Assembly: GCA_024104275.1 (NCBI GenBank)
Contig: JAGGHK010000001.1
Location: forward strand, 925,798 to 989,797
Origin: Bifidobacterium sp.
GTDB lineage: Bacteria > Actinomycetota > Actinomycetes > Actinomycetales > Bifidobacteriaceae
Direction of reading: 5' to 3'
Length of the DNA: 64,000 bases
Numbering within the stretch: position 1 is the first letter of the stretch; every line of letters begins with the position of its first letter. Shown here piece after piece: positions 1 through 9,053 of the stretch. Under the pieces are notes generated by a model that saw only the letters and a program-made list of their open reading frames with translations, did no database searches and was not told the DNA's origin. A program made the position numbers and the translations under genes.

Positions 1-226
1 CGGGGGTGACATAGGCTTCGATGCCGATAATCGGCTTGATACCGGCACTTACGGCATTGCTCCACATCTCGTAGGCACCGTGCATATTGCCGTGGTCGGT
101 GATGCCGACGGCGGGCATATCAAGCTCTTTGGCACGGTTGATCAGATCGGGAATCTTGGACGCGCCGTCGAGCAACGAGTAATGCGTATGGTTATGTAAT
201 TGAACAAAGTTTCCCGAATGAGCCAT
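1..226 (-). CDS. dnaE: DNA polymerase III alpha subunit, N-terminal fragment
   Basis: Only the first 75 residues are inside the window; the gene runs off the left edge. The start is the ATG read from 226 downwards. The translation opens with a PHP-domain signature (FVQLHNHTHYSLLDGA, then GITDHGNMHGA), which is the usual N-terminus of the replicative polymerase alpha subunit that copies the chromosome. The PHP histidines are visible; the polymerase domain is not. It is transcribed in the same direction as the lspA-ftsZ group, but 320 bases containing an inverted-repeat element separate it from the next gene. Other PHP-domain proteins are possible, but the HNHTHYSLLDG form is typical of DnaE. 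Confidence 0.85.
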   Translation of the reverse strand, partial: MAHSGNFVQLHNHTHYSLLDGASKIPDLINRAKELDMPAVGITDHGNMHGAYEMWSNAVSAGIKPIIGIEAYVTP

Positions 227-299
227 GCCCTCCACGATACCGAGTCGGTCAGACCCAAACACTTTTCTGCACGCTGAAATTTCGGAAATCTTTAGTACC

Positions 300-469
300 G
301 CTGTTGGGGGAGATATACATTGTTCGGGACACTTTGGTTAAACCGTTAAGCGAGAAGTCCTGTGGACTTCTCGTAGGTTTAGTGAGCGCGATATACGAGC
401 GCGAAAACACGATTTTCAATCGTGTTCGGCCAAGCCTACGCCCGAACAACGCATATCTCCCCCAACAGC
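300..469 (-). repeat. Long inverted-repeat element, family 1, full-length copy
   Basis: The ends form a 17-base perfect inverted repeat (GCTGTTGGGGGAGATAT and its complement) that continues inward to about 31 bases with two A/G differences; read from the minus strand these become G-U pairs, so the minus strand is the likelier RNA. Inside are two hairpins (about 353-376 and 407-425). Read on the minus strand it shares CTTGGCC, CGCGCTCACT and GCTTAACGGTT with the element at 7124-7301. It lies between rluD and dnaE. It could be a structured RNA or a small non-autonomous mobile repeat; no clear target duplication is seen. Confidence 0.7.
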
Positions 470-546
470 TACGTTTCGCTTAAACCCACTTTTGCAGTTA
501 CTTATTTAAGTAGAGATTAATATGGCTGAAGCTCGCGGGTCATCAA

Positions 547-1470
547 TCAATTATCGGCATGAGATGCCCTCACAAAATCCAGCGCATGCTGGAGATCGGT
601 GGGATAACGGGATTCCACTACCGTGCGGATATGGGTGCGCGGATGTTTGAATTCCAGGCGCATCGCATGCAGCCATTGACGGGTCAAGCCAAGATGCTCG
701 GCCAGCACAGGGTTGGCGCCGTACATCGGATCGCCTACCAGCGGATGGCCGATGGAGGAGAAATGCACACGAATCTGGTGGGTGCGCCCGGTTTCGAGGT
801 TGACGCTTACCAGCGTCGCCTCGCTGAACCGTTCCAGCACGTCCCAGTGGGTGATGGCCTTCTTGCCCAGCGGGGTGACGGTGAAGCGGAAGTCCGAGAC
901 TTTGGCACGTCCGATAGGCGCTTCGATGGTCGCCTTGTCGTGGGTCAAGTTGCCCTGTACCAAGGCGTGGTAGATTTTCGTGACTTCGTGATGGGCGAAT
1001 TGGCGACGCATCTCGCGGTAGGCCAAATTTGATTTGCACACCAGCATCAGCCCGCTAGTACCGACGTCGAGCCTGCTGACGATGCCTTGCCTACCGGGAG
1101 CCCCCAGAGATGTGATATGCACTCCTCTGGCCAGAAGACTGCCAAGTACCGTCGGCCCCGTCCAGCCTGCCGAAGCGTGGGCCGCCACACCGACCGGCTT
1201 GTCGACCACGACGATATCCTCGTCTTCGTAGACGACGGCCATGCCTTGGGCGAGCGGTTCCGGTTCGGGGTCATGCTCGACGATATCGAATTCGACGGTG
1301 TCCCCGCTACAAAGCGTACCCGACTTTGAAATCTTATGCTGAAGAACGCTTACTTCGCCTGCTTCGATGAGTTCGACGGCCTTGGAACGCGAGACACCGA
1401 GCATTTTGGCGACGGCGACATCGAACCGCTTGCCAATCAACGCATCGGGGGCAGGGACCAAGCGACTCAT
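547..1470 (-). CDS. rluD: RluA/RluD-family pseudouridine synthase
   Basis: This 307-residue protein would isomerise specific uridines in 23S rRNA to pseudouridine. Residues 1-60 form an S4-like RNA-binding region (FDVAVAKMLGVSRSKAVELI). The catalytic motif is GIVSRLDVGTSGLML, where the family has HRLDxxTSG; the nucleophilic Asp is present. RTHQIRVHFSSIGHPLVGD is the other family hallmark. Its ATG overlaps the lspA stop by four bases (ATGA), so the two are translationally coupled, an arrangement seen in many bacteria. The exact target uridine cannot be read from the sequence, so the symbol rests on family and context. Confidence 0.88.
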   Translation of the reverse strand: MSRLVPAPDALIGKRFDVAVAKMLGVSRSKAVELIEAGEVSVLQHKISKSGTLCSGDTVEFDIVEHDPEPEPLAQGMAVVYEDEDIVVVDKPVGVAAHASAGWTGPTVLGSLLARGVHITSLGAPGRQGIVSRLDVGTSGLMLVCKSNLAYREMRRQFAHHEVTKIYHALVQGNLTHDKATIEAPIGRAKVSDFRFTVTPLGKKAITHWDVLERFSEATLVSVNLETGRTHQIRVHFSSIGHPLVGDPMYGANPVLAEHLGLTRQWLHAMRLEFKHPRTHIRTVVESRYPTDLQHALDFVRASHADN

Positions 1471-2015
1471 CGGCCGTCTGCTCCCTCGTTTTCGACGGTT
1501 TTCTCCGATTGCTTTTTAAGATCTTTCTCGCTGAATGGGACGTTTGCAAGCAGCAAGACGACAATAAGCACTGCGGCGATGCCCAGTTCGATATCGGCGA
1601 CATTGCCGACCGACCAGCCATAGTTGAGGAAATCCACCACTTTTCCGTTAAGGAACCCTTGGGCGAAAATTACCCGGTCAATAAGATTACCGAAAGCCCC
1701 GGCAAATGCCAAGGTGAGCGCAGCCGTCCACCAGAGCGAAAACGTGGTCAGTGCTAGATACACCAGCGCCACACAGGCGACCAAGGCCAGACAAGAAATG
1801 AGCCAGGTCACCGACGATCCCATCCCAAGCGAGGCCCCGGGGTTATGCACCAACGTCAAACCGAGAAACTTGGGAATGACGATAATGGTCTTACCGTCAC
1901 TGAGAGCGGCTTGCGCCCATAGCTTCGTAAGACGGTCGAGCAGCAACGCCACCACCGTGACGATAACGAAAACGGCCACACGATGTCGTGGCCGTTTGGT
2001 TGATACATTCTTCAT
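1467..2015 (-). CDS. lspA: Lipoprotein signal peptidase (signal peptidase II)
   Basis: A polytopic membrane aspartyl protease that removes signal peptides from diacylglyceryl-modified prolipoproteins. The protein has about four hydrophobic segments beginning with VIVTVVALLLDRLTKLWAQ. The family motifs are visible: VHNPGASLGMG, NLIDRV with the first catalytic Asp, and VGNVADIELG with the second. I chose the ATG at 2015 (182 residues); an upstream start would overlap wag31 and add a non-membrane basic stretch not typical of LspA. It follows wag31 by 13 bases and is coupled to the rluD-like gene. Confidence 0.92.
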   Translation of the reverse strand: MKNVSTKRPRHRVAVFVIVTVVALLLDRLTKLWAQAALSDGKTIIVIPKFLGLTLVHNPGASLGMGSSVTWLISCLALVACVALVYLALTTFSLWWTAALTLAFAGAFGNLIDRVIFAQGFLNGKVVDFLNYGWSVGNVADIELGIAAVLIVVLLLANVPFSEKDLKKQSEKTVENEGADGR

Positions 2016-2028
2016 ATCGATGGCCGAA

Positions 2029-3303
2029 TCAGTCCTTGGATTCTTCCATCTTATTGTACGTATTCGTATCGCTGACCTGGGAGACAAGCTGGCCCAGGAA
2101 CTCGGTCAGACGGGTACGATATTCGGTCTCGAACTGCTTGAGGCTCTGAATATTCGCCTCGATGACCTTGGACTGGGAAGCGAGGTTGTCACGCACCTGC
2201 TGAGCATAGGTCTCGGCGGCGGAACGGGTCTTCTGGTCGTACTCAGCAGCGCGGCGCTGAACTTCGGACTCGTAGGTATCGGCCGAAGAGTGCTTCTGCG
2301 TGGAGTAATCGTCGGCTGCGGTGCGGGTCTTCTGCGCATACGCATCAGCTTCGGAACGCGTCTGCTTGGAATAAGCCTCAGCCTTGCTGCGAGTCTGCTT
2401 GGCATACTCGTCAGATTCGTTACGGGTACGGGTGGAGTAATCGTTGGCCTTGTTGACCAGCTCCTGGTACTTGGTCTGGCTGGCCTCGGTAATTTCCTTG
2501 GCCTTGGCCTTGCCCTTGTCCACATACTGGTCGTGAAGCTGCATGGCAAGCGTCAGCATAGCGGTCGCACGTTCCGGCTCGTTGGAAGCTCCAGCGGCGG
2601 CTCCTGCAATCTTCTGCAGGCTGCCGGTCTCGGTGCTCGGCTCAATCTTGGAGACCTGAGCGCGCAGCTGATTTTCACGCTGCTTCGATTCCTCAAGTTG
2701 ACGCGAAAGATCCTGCAGCTGCTTGGCCTGCTGACTTGCGGAAGAAAGCTGCTTCTTGGCCTGTTCAAGCTCACGGGAGAGCTTCTCATTGCCGCTGCGG
2801 AACTCGTCACGCTCGTGCTGGACCGCAACAAGCTGGTTATCGATGTCCTTCTTGCCTTGAGCTTGGGCGGCCTGCGCAGTGAGCTGATCGATCTGCGCAT
2901 TCAAGCGGTCGACCTGATCTTTAAGCTGCTTGTTCTGCTCGGCCAGTGCCCTGTTGCTTTCCTCGGCTTCGGCGAGTTTGGAGGCATCCACGCTTGCGTT
3001 CGCGGACTGATTGGCGGCGCCCTGCTGCTGGCTTGCGGCCGTCTTCAAAGTCTGGTTTTCACGGCTCAGGGTCTGAACCTGGCTGGTCAGATCGGAAATC
3101 TTGGAATTGAGCTTGCTGACGTCCGGGCCAAGCGACTGGGTCGACTGGCCGTTGCCGTTCGCCATCGCCTGCTTGCCGAGAGCTTCGACGGTCTCGGTGA
3201 CCTGATCGAGGAAGTCATCGACCTCTTCGACGTCGTACCCTTCTTTAAAACGTACGGTTTGGAAGGCATGTTCCCTGATATCTTTCGGCGTTAACAGTGC
3301 CAT
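2029..3303 (-). CDS. wag31: DivIVA-family polar growth protein Wag31
   Basis: Membrane-curvature-sensing coiled-coil scaffold that directs polar growth in Actinobacteria. The N-terminus is the DivIVA lipid-binding domain (MALLTPKDIREHAFQTVRF, EVDDFLDQVTETVEALG). Residues about 55-230 are coiled coil with many Gln, Glu and Lys. Residues about 285-395 carry a short tandem repeat built on the pattern S/T-R-x-x-A-x-x-Y-x-x-Q, about 11 residues per unit, which suggests an extended helical rod. At 424 residues it is longer than mycobacterial Wag31 (about 260). The ATG is preceded by GTGAGGTG. It sits between yggT and lspA, the normal division-cluster position. Confidence 0.93.
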   Translation of the reverse strand: MALLTPKDIREHAFQTVRFKEGYDVEEVDDFLDQVTETVEALGKQAMANGNGQSTQSLGPDVSKLNSKISDLTSQVQTLSRENQTLKTAASQQQGAANQSANASVDASKLAEAEESNRALAEQNKQLKDQVDRLNAQIDQLTAQAAQAQGKKDIDNQLVAVQHERDEFRSGNEKLSRELEQAKKQLSSASQQAKQLQDLSRQLEESKQRENQLRAQVSKIEPSTETGSLQKIAGAAAGASNEPERATAMLTLAMQLHDQYVDKGKAKAKEITEASQTKYQELVNKANDYSTRTRNESDEYAKQTRSKAEAYSKQTRSEADAYAQKTRTAADDYSTQKHSSADTYESEVQRRAAEYDQKTRSAAETYAQQVRDNLASQSKVIEANIQSLKQFETEYRTRLTEFLGQLVSQVSDTNTYNKMEESKD

Positions 3304-3399
3304 AAACTTTTACACCTCACTTTGGGCATAATGCCTCTGATTTTTTGACTCTTGGATAAATCTTACACCATGCAGTGTACCCTCACGCCGGAAATGCCT

Positions 3400-3678
3400 T
3401 CAGATGATGAAATCCACCACTGCCAAGAAGAACCACAAGACCATAGGCGTGACGTCCAATCCCCCGTTACCCATACGGATAATGGGTATGAATCTACGCA
3501 GCCAACGCAACGGCGGATCGGTGAGCACATAAAAAACATTGACGATCGAACCGACCACGCGCCCAGGACGCCAACGCGGTATCAACACGAAAACCCAGTC
3601 AATCAGTACCCTGATAAAGAGCACCGTCTCATAAACGCCGATGAGCCACTTGATCAGATAAAGGATAGTGAGCAGCAT
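3400..3678 (-). CDS. YggT family membrane protein
   Basis: A 92-residue protein with two hydrophobic segments: about residues 1-30 (MLLTILYLIKWLIGVYETVLF) and about 70-92 (VTPMVLWFFLAVVDFII). Between them is the PLRWLRRFIP patch characteristic of YggT proteins. The gene follows sepF by six bases and precedes wag31, as is common in Actinobacteria and Firmicutes. The family's exact role is unknown; the position suggests cell division or osmotic tolerance. A minus-strand promoter for wag31 probably lies in the 96 bases that follow. Confidence 0.88.
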   Translation of the reverse strand: MLLTILYLIKWLIGVYETVLFIRVLIDWVFVLIPRWRPGRVVGSIVNVFYVLTDPPLRWLRRFIPIIRMGNGGLDVTPMVLWFFLAVVDFII

Positions 3679-3684
3679 GACACC

Positions 3685-4167
3685 TCAGAACAGTTCATCG
3701 TCGGATTCATCGGATGACGACTGATCGACCTTGATGTTGACCTGAGCAGGGCTCAACAAGAACACCCTGGGTGTGACGCGTTCGAGCGAACCGCGGACTC
3801 CAAAGACCACACCGGCCGAGAAATCAACGATGCGATAGGCGACAGCCTCGGACACGCCGGTAAGGTTCAAAACCACCGGAATGCCGTCACGAATGGCGCG
3901 GCCGACCTTTTGGGCTTCGTCGTAGGTCTTGGGATGGATCGTGGTGATACGGTTGATACGGCCAGCGGGGAAAGGCTTGGCGGCGCGCGAAGACGAAGGA
4001 GCCTCCTGGCTTTGGGAGACAGGAGCCGCGTGCTGAGTGATTGGCGTCACGGTGCTGTCCGAATCGAAATCGGAAGGCGCCGCATCCTCATCCTGCATCT
4101 CGTCATCATCATCGACTACATCAGCCATACCGAGATACGACATCGCCTTTTTCATATATCCAGCCAT
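3685..4167 (-). CDS. sepF: Cell division protein SepF
   Basis: 160-residue FtsZ-ring membrane tether. The N-terminus MAGYMKKAMSYLGMADV is the amphipathic membrane-anchoring helix. An acidic, Ser/Pro-rich linker (about 20-75) follows, then the globular SepF domain (about 76-150) with RINRITTIHPKTYDEAQ, VVLNLTGV and a hydrophobic C-terminal strand region. Actinobacteria lack FtsA, so SepF is the expected FtsZ anchor. It lies 21 bases downstream of ftsZ and six bases upstream of yggT. Confidence 0.94.
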   Translation of the reverse strand: MAGYMKKAMSYLGMADVVDDDDEMQDEDAAPSDFDSDSTVTPITQHAAPVSQSQEAPSSSRAAKPFPAGRINRITTIHPKTYDEAQKVGRAIRDGIPVVLNLTGVSEAVAYRIVDFSAGVVFGVRGSLERVTPRVFLLSPAQVNIKVDQSSSDESDDELF

Positions 4168-4188
4168 AACAATCCTTTCGTCTTCTCT

Positions 4189-5388
4189 TTAGCGCAGGAA
4201 ATCGGGGATATCGAGGTCGCCTGGATCGTCGGGCGAGGACGATTCACCCGGCTCGTCGTAGGACTCGGGCTCAGGGGTATGCGAGACGGTCGGAGTATCC
4301 AGATCCGGCACATGACGCACCAAAGGAGTCTGAGGCTCGGCTTCATAGGCCTGATTCGACGAATCACTCGCGCTGTGGGATGCCGGCTTTGAGACTTCGC
4401 CGAGATTTTCGGCATCCTTCTTGCTTTCGGCATCGAAACCCGCCGCGATGACGGTGACACGAACCTCGTCGCCATAGGCATCGTCCAGAGCCAGGCCCCA
4501 GATGATCTGAGCCTCGGGATGGATGGCCTTGCGCACAAGTTCGGTGGCGTCGCTGGCTTCCTGCAGTTTCAGGTCCGTCGGGCCGGCGATATTGATGAGC
4601 GCACCGTGGGCGCCTTCGATGCTCTCTTCGAGCAGAGGCGAGCTGATGGCGATTTCGGCGGCCTGCGTAGCGCGGTCCTCGCCGCGCGCCGAGCCGATGC
4701 CGAAGAGGGCCGTGCCCGCACCGCGCAGAATGGCGGTGACATCGGAGAAGTCGACGTGGATATAGGAATTCATCGTGATGAGGTCGGTGATGCCCTGCAC
4801 GCCGGCCAGAAGCGCGGTGTCTGCGGTCTTGAAGGCGTCGACGATGCCGATGGTCTTGTCGGAAAGCTCGAGAAGACGGTCATTGGGAATGACGATCAGC
4901 GCGTCGACCTCTTTGCGAAGGTTTTCGATACCGAGTTTGGCCGAGGCCGCACGCTGCGGGCCTTCAAACGCGAATGGACGAGTGACCACGGCTATCGTCA
5001 GTGCACCCTGCTGATGCGCCGCACGCGCGACGATAGGGCTTGCACCAGTGCCAGTGCCGCCGCCCTCACCGCAGGTGACGAAGACCATATCGGCGCCCTT
5101 AAGCGCTTCTTCAATATCCGACTGGTGATCTTGGGCGGCCTTGGCACCCTTTTCCGGGTCTGCACCGGCTCCAAGCCCGCGGCTGGAGTGATCGCTCAGG
5201 GAAATCTTCACGTCCGCGTCGCTGCGGAGCAGATCTTTCGCGTCGGTATTAATCGCTACAAATTCAACGTTCTGCAAGCCTTCGGCAATCATTCGATTGA
5301 CGGCGTTACCACCAGCACCACCGACACCGACCACCTTGATGCTCGTCTTATCGTTGAAATTGTCATTCTGGGCAATCTCGCTCACCAT
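4189..5388 (-). CDS. ftsZ: Cell division GTPase FtsZ
   Basis: Tubulin-like GTPase that polymerises into the Z ring. 399 residues with the nucleotide loop VGVGGAGGNAVNRMI, the tubulin signature GEGGGTGTGASPIVA, and a T7-loop region at NSYIHVDFSDVTAIL. The last residues, DLDIPDFLR, match the conserved C-terminal peptide that binds SepF in Actinobacteria. A variable, acidic, Pro-rich linker lies at about 315-390. The ATG follows an AGGAG site (ACAGGAGACT). First gene of the ftsZ-sepF-yggT series; the upstream 363 bases contain its promoter and a palindrome. Confidence 0.97.
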   Translation of the reverse strand: MVSEIAQNDNFNDKTSIKVVGVGGAGGNAVNRMIAEGLQNVEFVAINTDAKDLLRSDADVKISLSDHSSRGLGAGADPEKGAKAAQDHQSDIEEALKGADMVFVTCGEGGGTGTGASPIVARAAHQQGALTIAVVTRPFAFEGPQRAASAKLGIENLRKEVDALIVIPNDRLLELSDKTIGIVDAFKTADTALLAGVQGITDLITMNSYIHVDFSDVTAILRGAGTALFGIGSARGEDRATQAAEIAISSPLLEESIEGAHGALINIAGPTDLKLQEASDATELVRKAIHPEAQIIWGLALDDAYGDEVRVTVIAAGFDAESKKDAENLGEVSKPASHSASDSSNQAYEAEPQTPLVRHVPDLDTPTVSHTPEPESYDEPGESSSPDDPGDLDIPDFLR

Positions 5389-5628
5389 AGTCTCCTGTCA
5401 CTTCACGGTTATGCCTATTACTCTATCGCAGAACACGCCTAAATTAAGACTATTTCCCGGGGTGTACCACATGTTTTTGAAATTTTCGCAATTTTTATAA
5501 GGATCGTTCCGGTCGTTGTTTTCGACGTAAACACAAAAATGCAACAATTCTCAGTAAATGTTCCATAAATGTGCCTTTTTACTTGCGATAAACAACGTCC
5601 TAAGTAAAAAACCACATTTAAAGGTCGT

Positions 5629-5681
5629 AATTGTGTCTTTTTACTTGCCAGCACTTTTATAGCAGGTAAAAAGACACAATT
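5629..5681. repeat. 20-bp palindrome between ftsZ and dus
   Basis: AATTGTGTCTTTTTACTTGC at the left arm pairs with the right arm with one mismatch across a 13-base spacer. Half of it (TTTTTACTTGC preceded by GTGC or GTGT) also occurs about 65 bases earlier, near 5570-5585. The arms are AT-rich and not followed by a U-run, so it does not look like an intrinsic terminator. It could be an operator or origin of a small RNA controlling ftsZ. Otherwise nothing gene-like is seen between 5389 and 5751. Confidence 0.55.
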
Positions 5682-5751
5682 AGGCTGGCGAAATACGACA
5701 TGTTTAAAAGGGCCTCAGAACGTCTCCGCCGCAAATCGTCCAGGCCGACAA

Positions 5752-7065
5752 TCAGTAGCTGGCATCCATCGGATCATCGCCGAAAAGCTGCTCGCGCTCT
5801 TCGTGGGTGGTGGTGCGCGAATCGAACCAACCGTAGGGAACGTGAACCTTTTTCGCGTAGCGAACACGGCCGCGAGGCTTATCGGTTATCCGTTCCGGAT
5901 AGGTGACAGTCGGATCGAGTCTGTCCATCACTTTTCTGACATCGTCCAACGTTTCGGATTCCATGAATTCGCGACGGGTATTGCCGCCGACCGGGAAACC
6001 CTTCAGATACCACGCGATGTGCTTGCGCAAGTCGTGCACGGCCATGGTCTCGTCGCCGTCGTAGAAGCGCAACAGCAGCTGACCATGAGTCAAGATGATC
6101 TTGCAGACGCCTCCCAGAGTTGGGCTGAAGCGTTCGTCGGAACCGGCGAAAGCGTGCTTGATGTCGGAGAAAATCCACGGCCGGCCCTGACAACCGCGGC
6201 CAATGGCGACGCCGGCGCAACCGGTCTCGCGCACCATCTCCAGCGCGTCCTCGGCACCCCATATGTCGCCGTTGCCGAAAACCGGGATATCAACAGCCTC
6301 GACCAGCTCGGCGATGCGGCTCCAATCGGAATGGCCTCCATAGTATTCAGCGGTGGTGCGCGCGTGCAGCGTCACCGCAGCGCACCCCTCGTCCTCGGCG
6401 ATACGCGCTGCATCGAGGAAGGTGGTGTGGTCCGCGTCGATGCCGACGCGGATTTTCGCGGTCACGGGAATATTGGCATCGCTGCACACCTCGACCACGC
6501 GGTGAATGAGTTCACGGAAGAGGTCGGTTTTCCACGGCAGCGCGGAACCGCCGCCACGGCGCGTAACCTTGGGCACCGGGCAGCCGAAATTCAAATCGAC
6601 GTGGTCGGCCAGATTGCCATGGACCACCATCTGCGCGGCTTGAGCAGTGATGTTGGGGTCGACACCGTAGAGCTGCAGCGAGCGGGGCTGCTCAGTGGGC
6701 GCGAAGCGGCAGAGCCTGAACGCCTTGGGATTGCGGGCGACCAGAGCACGCGCGGTGATCATTTCGGCGACATACAGGCCTTCAGGGCCATACGCACGGC
6801 AAAGCGAGCGGAACGGCCAGTTGGTGACGCCCGCCATCGGAGAGAGGACGACTGGGGTCTGAATATGCAAGTGCCCCAAATCGACGGGCGCAATTTTCGG
6901 CAGAGGCTTGCCATCGTCAGCCGCTTCGTATTCGCCGGCCTGCGCACTGGTTTCACTGGAATCCAGCCCGGGCAGCTCCCCCAGCACTTCGTCCCAGCCA
7001 TCGTCAAACCGTTGCCGAGCCTCCGAATAATCGACCTTGCTCAGCCATTCCTTAAAATCTTTCAC
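5752..7065 (-). CDS. dus: tRNA-dihydrouridine synthase (DusB type)
   Basis: FMN-dependent enzyme reducing uridines in the tRNA D-loop. 437 residues. The TIM-barrel domain starts near residue 55 with VVLSPMAGVTNWPFR, followed by QLYGVDP and the active-site signature NFGCPVPKVTRRGGGSA, whose Cys is the general acid. GNGDIWGAEDA and AIGRGCQGRPWIFSD are the FMN phosphate-binding parts. The first 50 residues are an extension not usually conserved, so an internal start is possible. It is monocistronic, with an AT-rich 58-base promoter region upstream. Confidence 0.9.
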   Translation of the reverse strand: MKDFKEWLSKVDYSEARQRFDDGWDEVLGELPGLDSSETSAQAGEYEAADDGKPLPKIAPVDLGHLHIQTPVVLSPMAGVTNWPFRSLCRAYGPEGLYVAEMITARALVARNPKAFRLCRFAPTEQPRSLQLYGVDPNITAQAAQMVVHGNLADHVDLNFGCPVPKVTRRGGGSALPWKTDLFRELIHRVVEVCSDANIPVTAKIRVGIDADHTTFLDAARIAEDEGCAAVTLHARTTAEYYGGHSDWSRIAELVEAVDIPVFGNGDIWGAEDALEMVRETGCAGVAIGRGCQGRPWIFSDIKHAFAGSDERFSPTLGGVCKIILTHGQLLLRFYDGDETMAVHDLRKHIAWYLKGFPVGGNTRREFMESETLDDVRKVMDRLDPTVTYPERITDKPRGRVRYAKKVHVPYGWFDSRTTTHEEREQLFGDDPMDASY

Positions 7066-7123
7066 GTATCCCCTATTTTTTATTTTGTTTATCTAATACT
7101 CGTCAAACAATACTTCGACTGAC

Positions 7124-7301
7124 GTGCTTGGGGCCGGGATATGCAATGTCTGACACGCTCCGGGCTGAACCGTTAAGCAGGAAGCCCAATGGGCTTCCTG
7201 CAGGCGAAGTGAGCGCGATTCTCGAGTGCGAAGGCAAAATCTTTGATTTTGCACAGGCCAAGTCTTTACGGTCATACATTGCATATCCCGGCCCCAAGCA
7301 C
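7124..7301 (-). repeat. Long inverted-repeat element, family 1, full-length copy
   Basis: 178 bases closed by a 26-base perfect inverted repeat (starting GTGCTTGGGGCCGGGATATG). Read on the minus strand it follows the same plan as 300-469: closing stem, GATATGC, CTTGGCC, a hairpin (about 7231-7253), CGCGCTCACT, a second hairpin of 10 bases around AATG (about 7179-7202), then GCTTAACGGTT. The hairpin arms differ in sequence between copies but stay complementary, which is the signature of conserved RNA or DNA secondary structure rather than chance. Located upstream of dus. Confidence 0.72.
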
Positions 7302-7391
7302 TCAACAAGTTCTGAATCTCTGACGAATTGGCTCTTAATGGCCTACATGGATTATTCGAGTCGAAAGTAAAAACAACTGAATTCCGTTGAG

Positions 7392-7482
7392 TGTTGGGTG
7401 TCGGGATATGCGATGGCTAGACATAAAGCTTGGCCTACTGGCCTGGAGGGTGTCTAGACATTGTATATTCCGACACCCAACA
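7392..7482 (+). repeat. Short inverted-repeat element, family 1, internally reduced copy
   Basis: 91 bases with ends TGTTGGGTGTCGG and its complement; the stem extends to about 30 bases. The stem differences read as G-U pairs on the plus strand. It keeps GGGATATGCGATG and AAGCTTGGCC of the longer copies, but here on the plus strand, and lacks the middle section with CGCGCTCACT and GCTTAACGG. It is therefore a shortened relative in inverted orientation, 90 bases from the copy at 7124-7301. It sits downstream of glyS and could act as its terminator. Confidence 0.62.
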
Positions 7483-7532
7483 ACGTCAGTTGAAGTTTTA
7501 GAGAGCTTGTATTAATTAGTTCTCAGAGCGAC

Positions 7533-9053
7533 TCAGTAGAGACCGCCGGCCTCGGCTACCTTGACCGGTTCGGACTCATCGACGCCGGACTCCTTGGCGA
7601 AGTCCACGCCACCGTCGGCCGCGGTGGTGCTGACGATCGAGGCCGGGCCTTCAGGGTAGCGCACGCGCTTCTCTCCGATGCGGTCGGCAACGTACTTCGC
7701 CACGTTGTCGAGGTCGACGCGCTCCTGCTTCATCGAGTCGCGTTCGCGGATGGTGACGGCGTGATCGTCGGCGGTGTCGAAGTCGACCGTAATGCAAAGC
7801 GGGGTGCCGATCTCGTCCTGACGACGATAGCGACGGCCGATGGCTCCGGCTTCGTCGTAGTCGATCATCCAGTCGTGCTGACGCAGTTCGGCGGTCAGAT
7901 CGTGGGCGATGCCCTGCAGCGGCGCCTTCTTGCTCAGTGGGAAAACGGCGGCCTTGACAGGAGACAGGCGAGGGTCGAGACGCAGCACGGTACGGCGGTC
8001 GACGCCGCCCTTGGTGTTCGGCGCCTCATCGACGGCGTAGGCGTCCACAAGGAAGGCCATGAGCGAACGGGTAAGGCCCGCGGCCGGCTCGATGACGTAG
8101 GGGATGTACTTCTTGCCGCTGGCCTGGTCGAAGAAGCTCAGGTCCTCGCCGGAATGCTCCTGATGCGCGGAAAGGTCGAAATCGGTGCGGTTGGCCACGC
8201 CTTCGAGTTCGCCCCAGTCGGAGCCCTTGAAGCCGAACTTGTATTCGATGTCGACGGTGCGCTTGGAATAGTGCGCGAGCTTCTCCTTGGGATGCTCGTA
8301 ATGACGCAGATTCTCCGGGTTGATCCCCAGGTCGGTGTACCAGCGAGTGCGGGTGTCGATCCAGTATTGGTGCCATTCCTCATCGGTGCCGGGCTCGACG
8401 AAGAACTCCATCTCCATCTGCTCGAATTCGCGGGTGCGGAAAATGAAGTTGCCGGGGGTGATCTCGTTGCGGAAGGACTTGCCCATGTTGGCAATGCCGA
8501 ACGGCGGCTTCGAGCGCGAGGAGGTCATCACGTTCTTGAAGTCCACGAAGATGCCCTGCGCGGTTTCCGGGCGCAGATAGTGCAGCGAGTTCTCGTCGTC
8601 AACGGGCCCGAGATGGGTGCGCAGCATCATATTGAAGTCGCGAGGTTCCGTCCACTGGCCGCGGGTGCCGCAGTCGGGGCAGACAATCGACTTGAGGCCG
8701 TCTTCCGGCATCTTGTCGCCGTGCTTCTCGGCATAGGATTCCTCGAGCTTGTCGGCGCGCTGGCGCTTATGGCAGTTCAGGCACTCGATCAGCGGGTCGT
8801 TGAAGACCTTGACGTGGCCGGAGGCCTCCCAGACGGCGGAAGGAAGAATAATCGAGGTGTCGACGCCGACCACGTCACCACGGGTGACGACCATCGAACG
8901 CCACCATTCGCGCTTGATATTGTCCTTGAGCGCGACGCCGAGCGGGCCATAATCCCATGCGGAGCGCGTGCCGCCGTAAATCTCCCCCGCAGGGAACACG
9001 AAACCACGACGCTTGGCCAGCGATACGACTTCATCAAGTTTGGATTGAGCCAC
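7533..9053 (-). CDS. glyS: Glycyl-tRNA synthetase (single-chain, class II)
   Basis: Charges tRNA-Gly. 506 residues if translation begins at the GTG at 9053, which follows GGAAGG by seven bases; the longer reading frame above it has no ribosome site. Class II motifs are present: [24 protein letters not shown] near the start, the motif 2 region [26 protein letters not shown], and [18 protein letters not shown]. Two CxxC pairs ([17 protein letters not shown]) form a zinc site as in the alpha2-type GlyRS of Actinobacteria. The last residues (about 380-500) are the anticodon-binding domain. Confidence 0.95.
   Translation of the reverse strand: MAQSKLDEVVSLAKRRGFVFPAGEIYGGTRSAWDYGPLGVALKDNIKREWWRSMVVTRGDVVGVDTSIILPSAVWEASGHVKVFNDPLIECLNCHKRQRADKLEESYAEKHGDKMPEDGLKSIVCPDCGTRGQWTEPRDFNMMLRTHLGPVDDENSLHYLRPETAQGIFVDFKNVMTSSRSKPPFGIANMGKSFRNEITPGNFIFRTREFEQMEMEFFVEPGTDEEWHQYWIDTRTRWYTDLGINPENLRHYEHPKEKLAHYSKRTVDIEYKFGFKGSDWGELEGVANRTDFDLSAHQEHSGEDLSFFDQASGKKYIPYVIEPAAGLTRSLMAFLVDAYAVDEAPNTKGGVDRRTVLRLDPRLSPVKAAVFPLSKKAPLQGIAHDLTAELRQHDWMIDYDEAGAIGRRYRRQDEIGTPLCITVDFDTADDHAVTIRERDSMKQERVDLDNVAKYVADRIGEKRVRYPEGPASIVSTTAADGGVDFAKESGVDESEPVKVAEAGGLY

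Noticed and set aside
249-449. 66-residue reading frame on the minus strand
   Set aside because: It lies wholly within the inverted-repeat element at 300-469, has no ribosome site and reads as repeat sequence rather than protein.
1624-3294. 556-residue plus-strand frame opposite lspA and wag31
   Set aside because: It is the antisense shadow of wag31, caused by its biased codon use; no family resemblance and no ribosome site.
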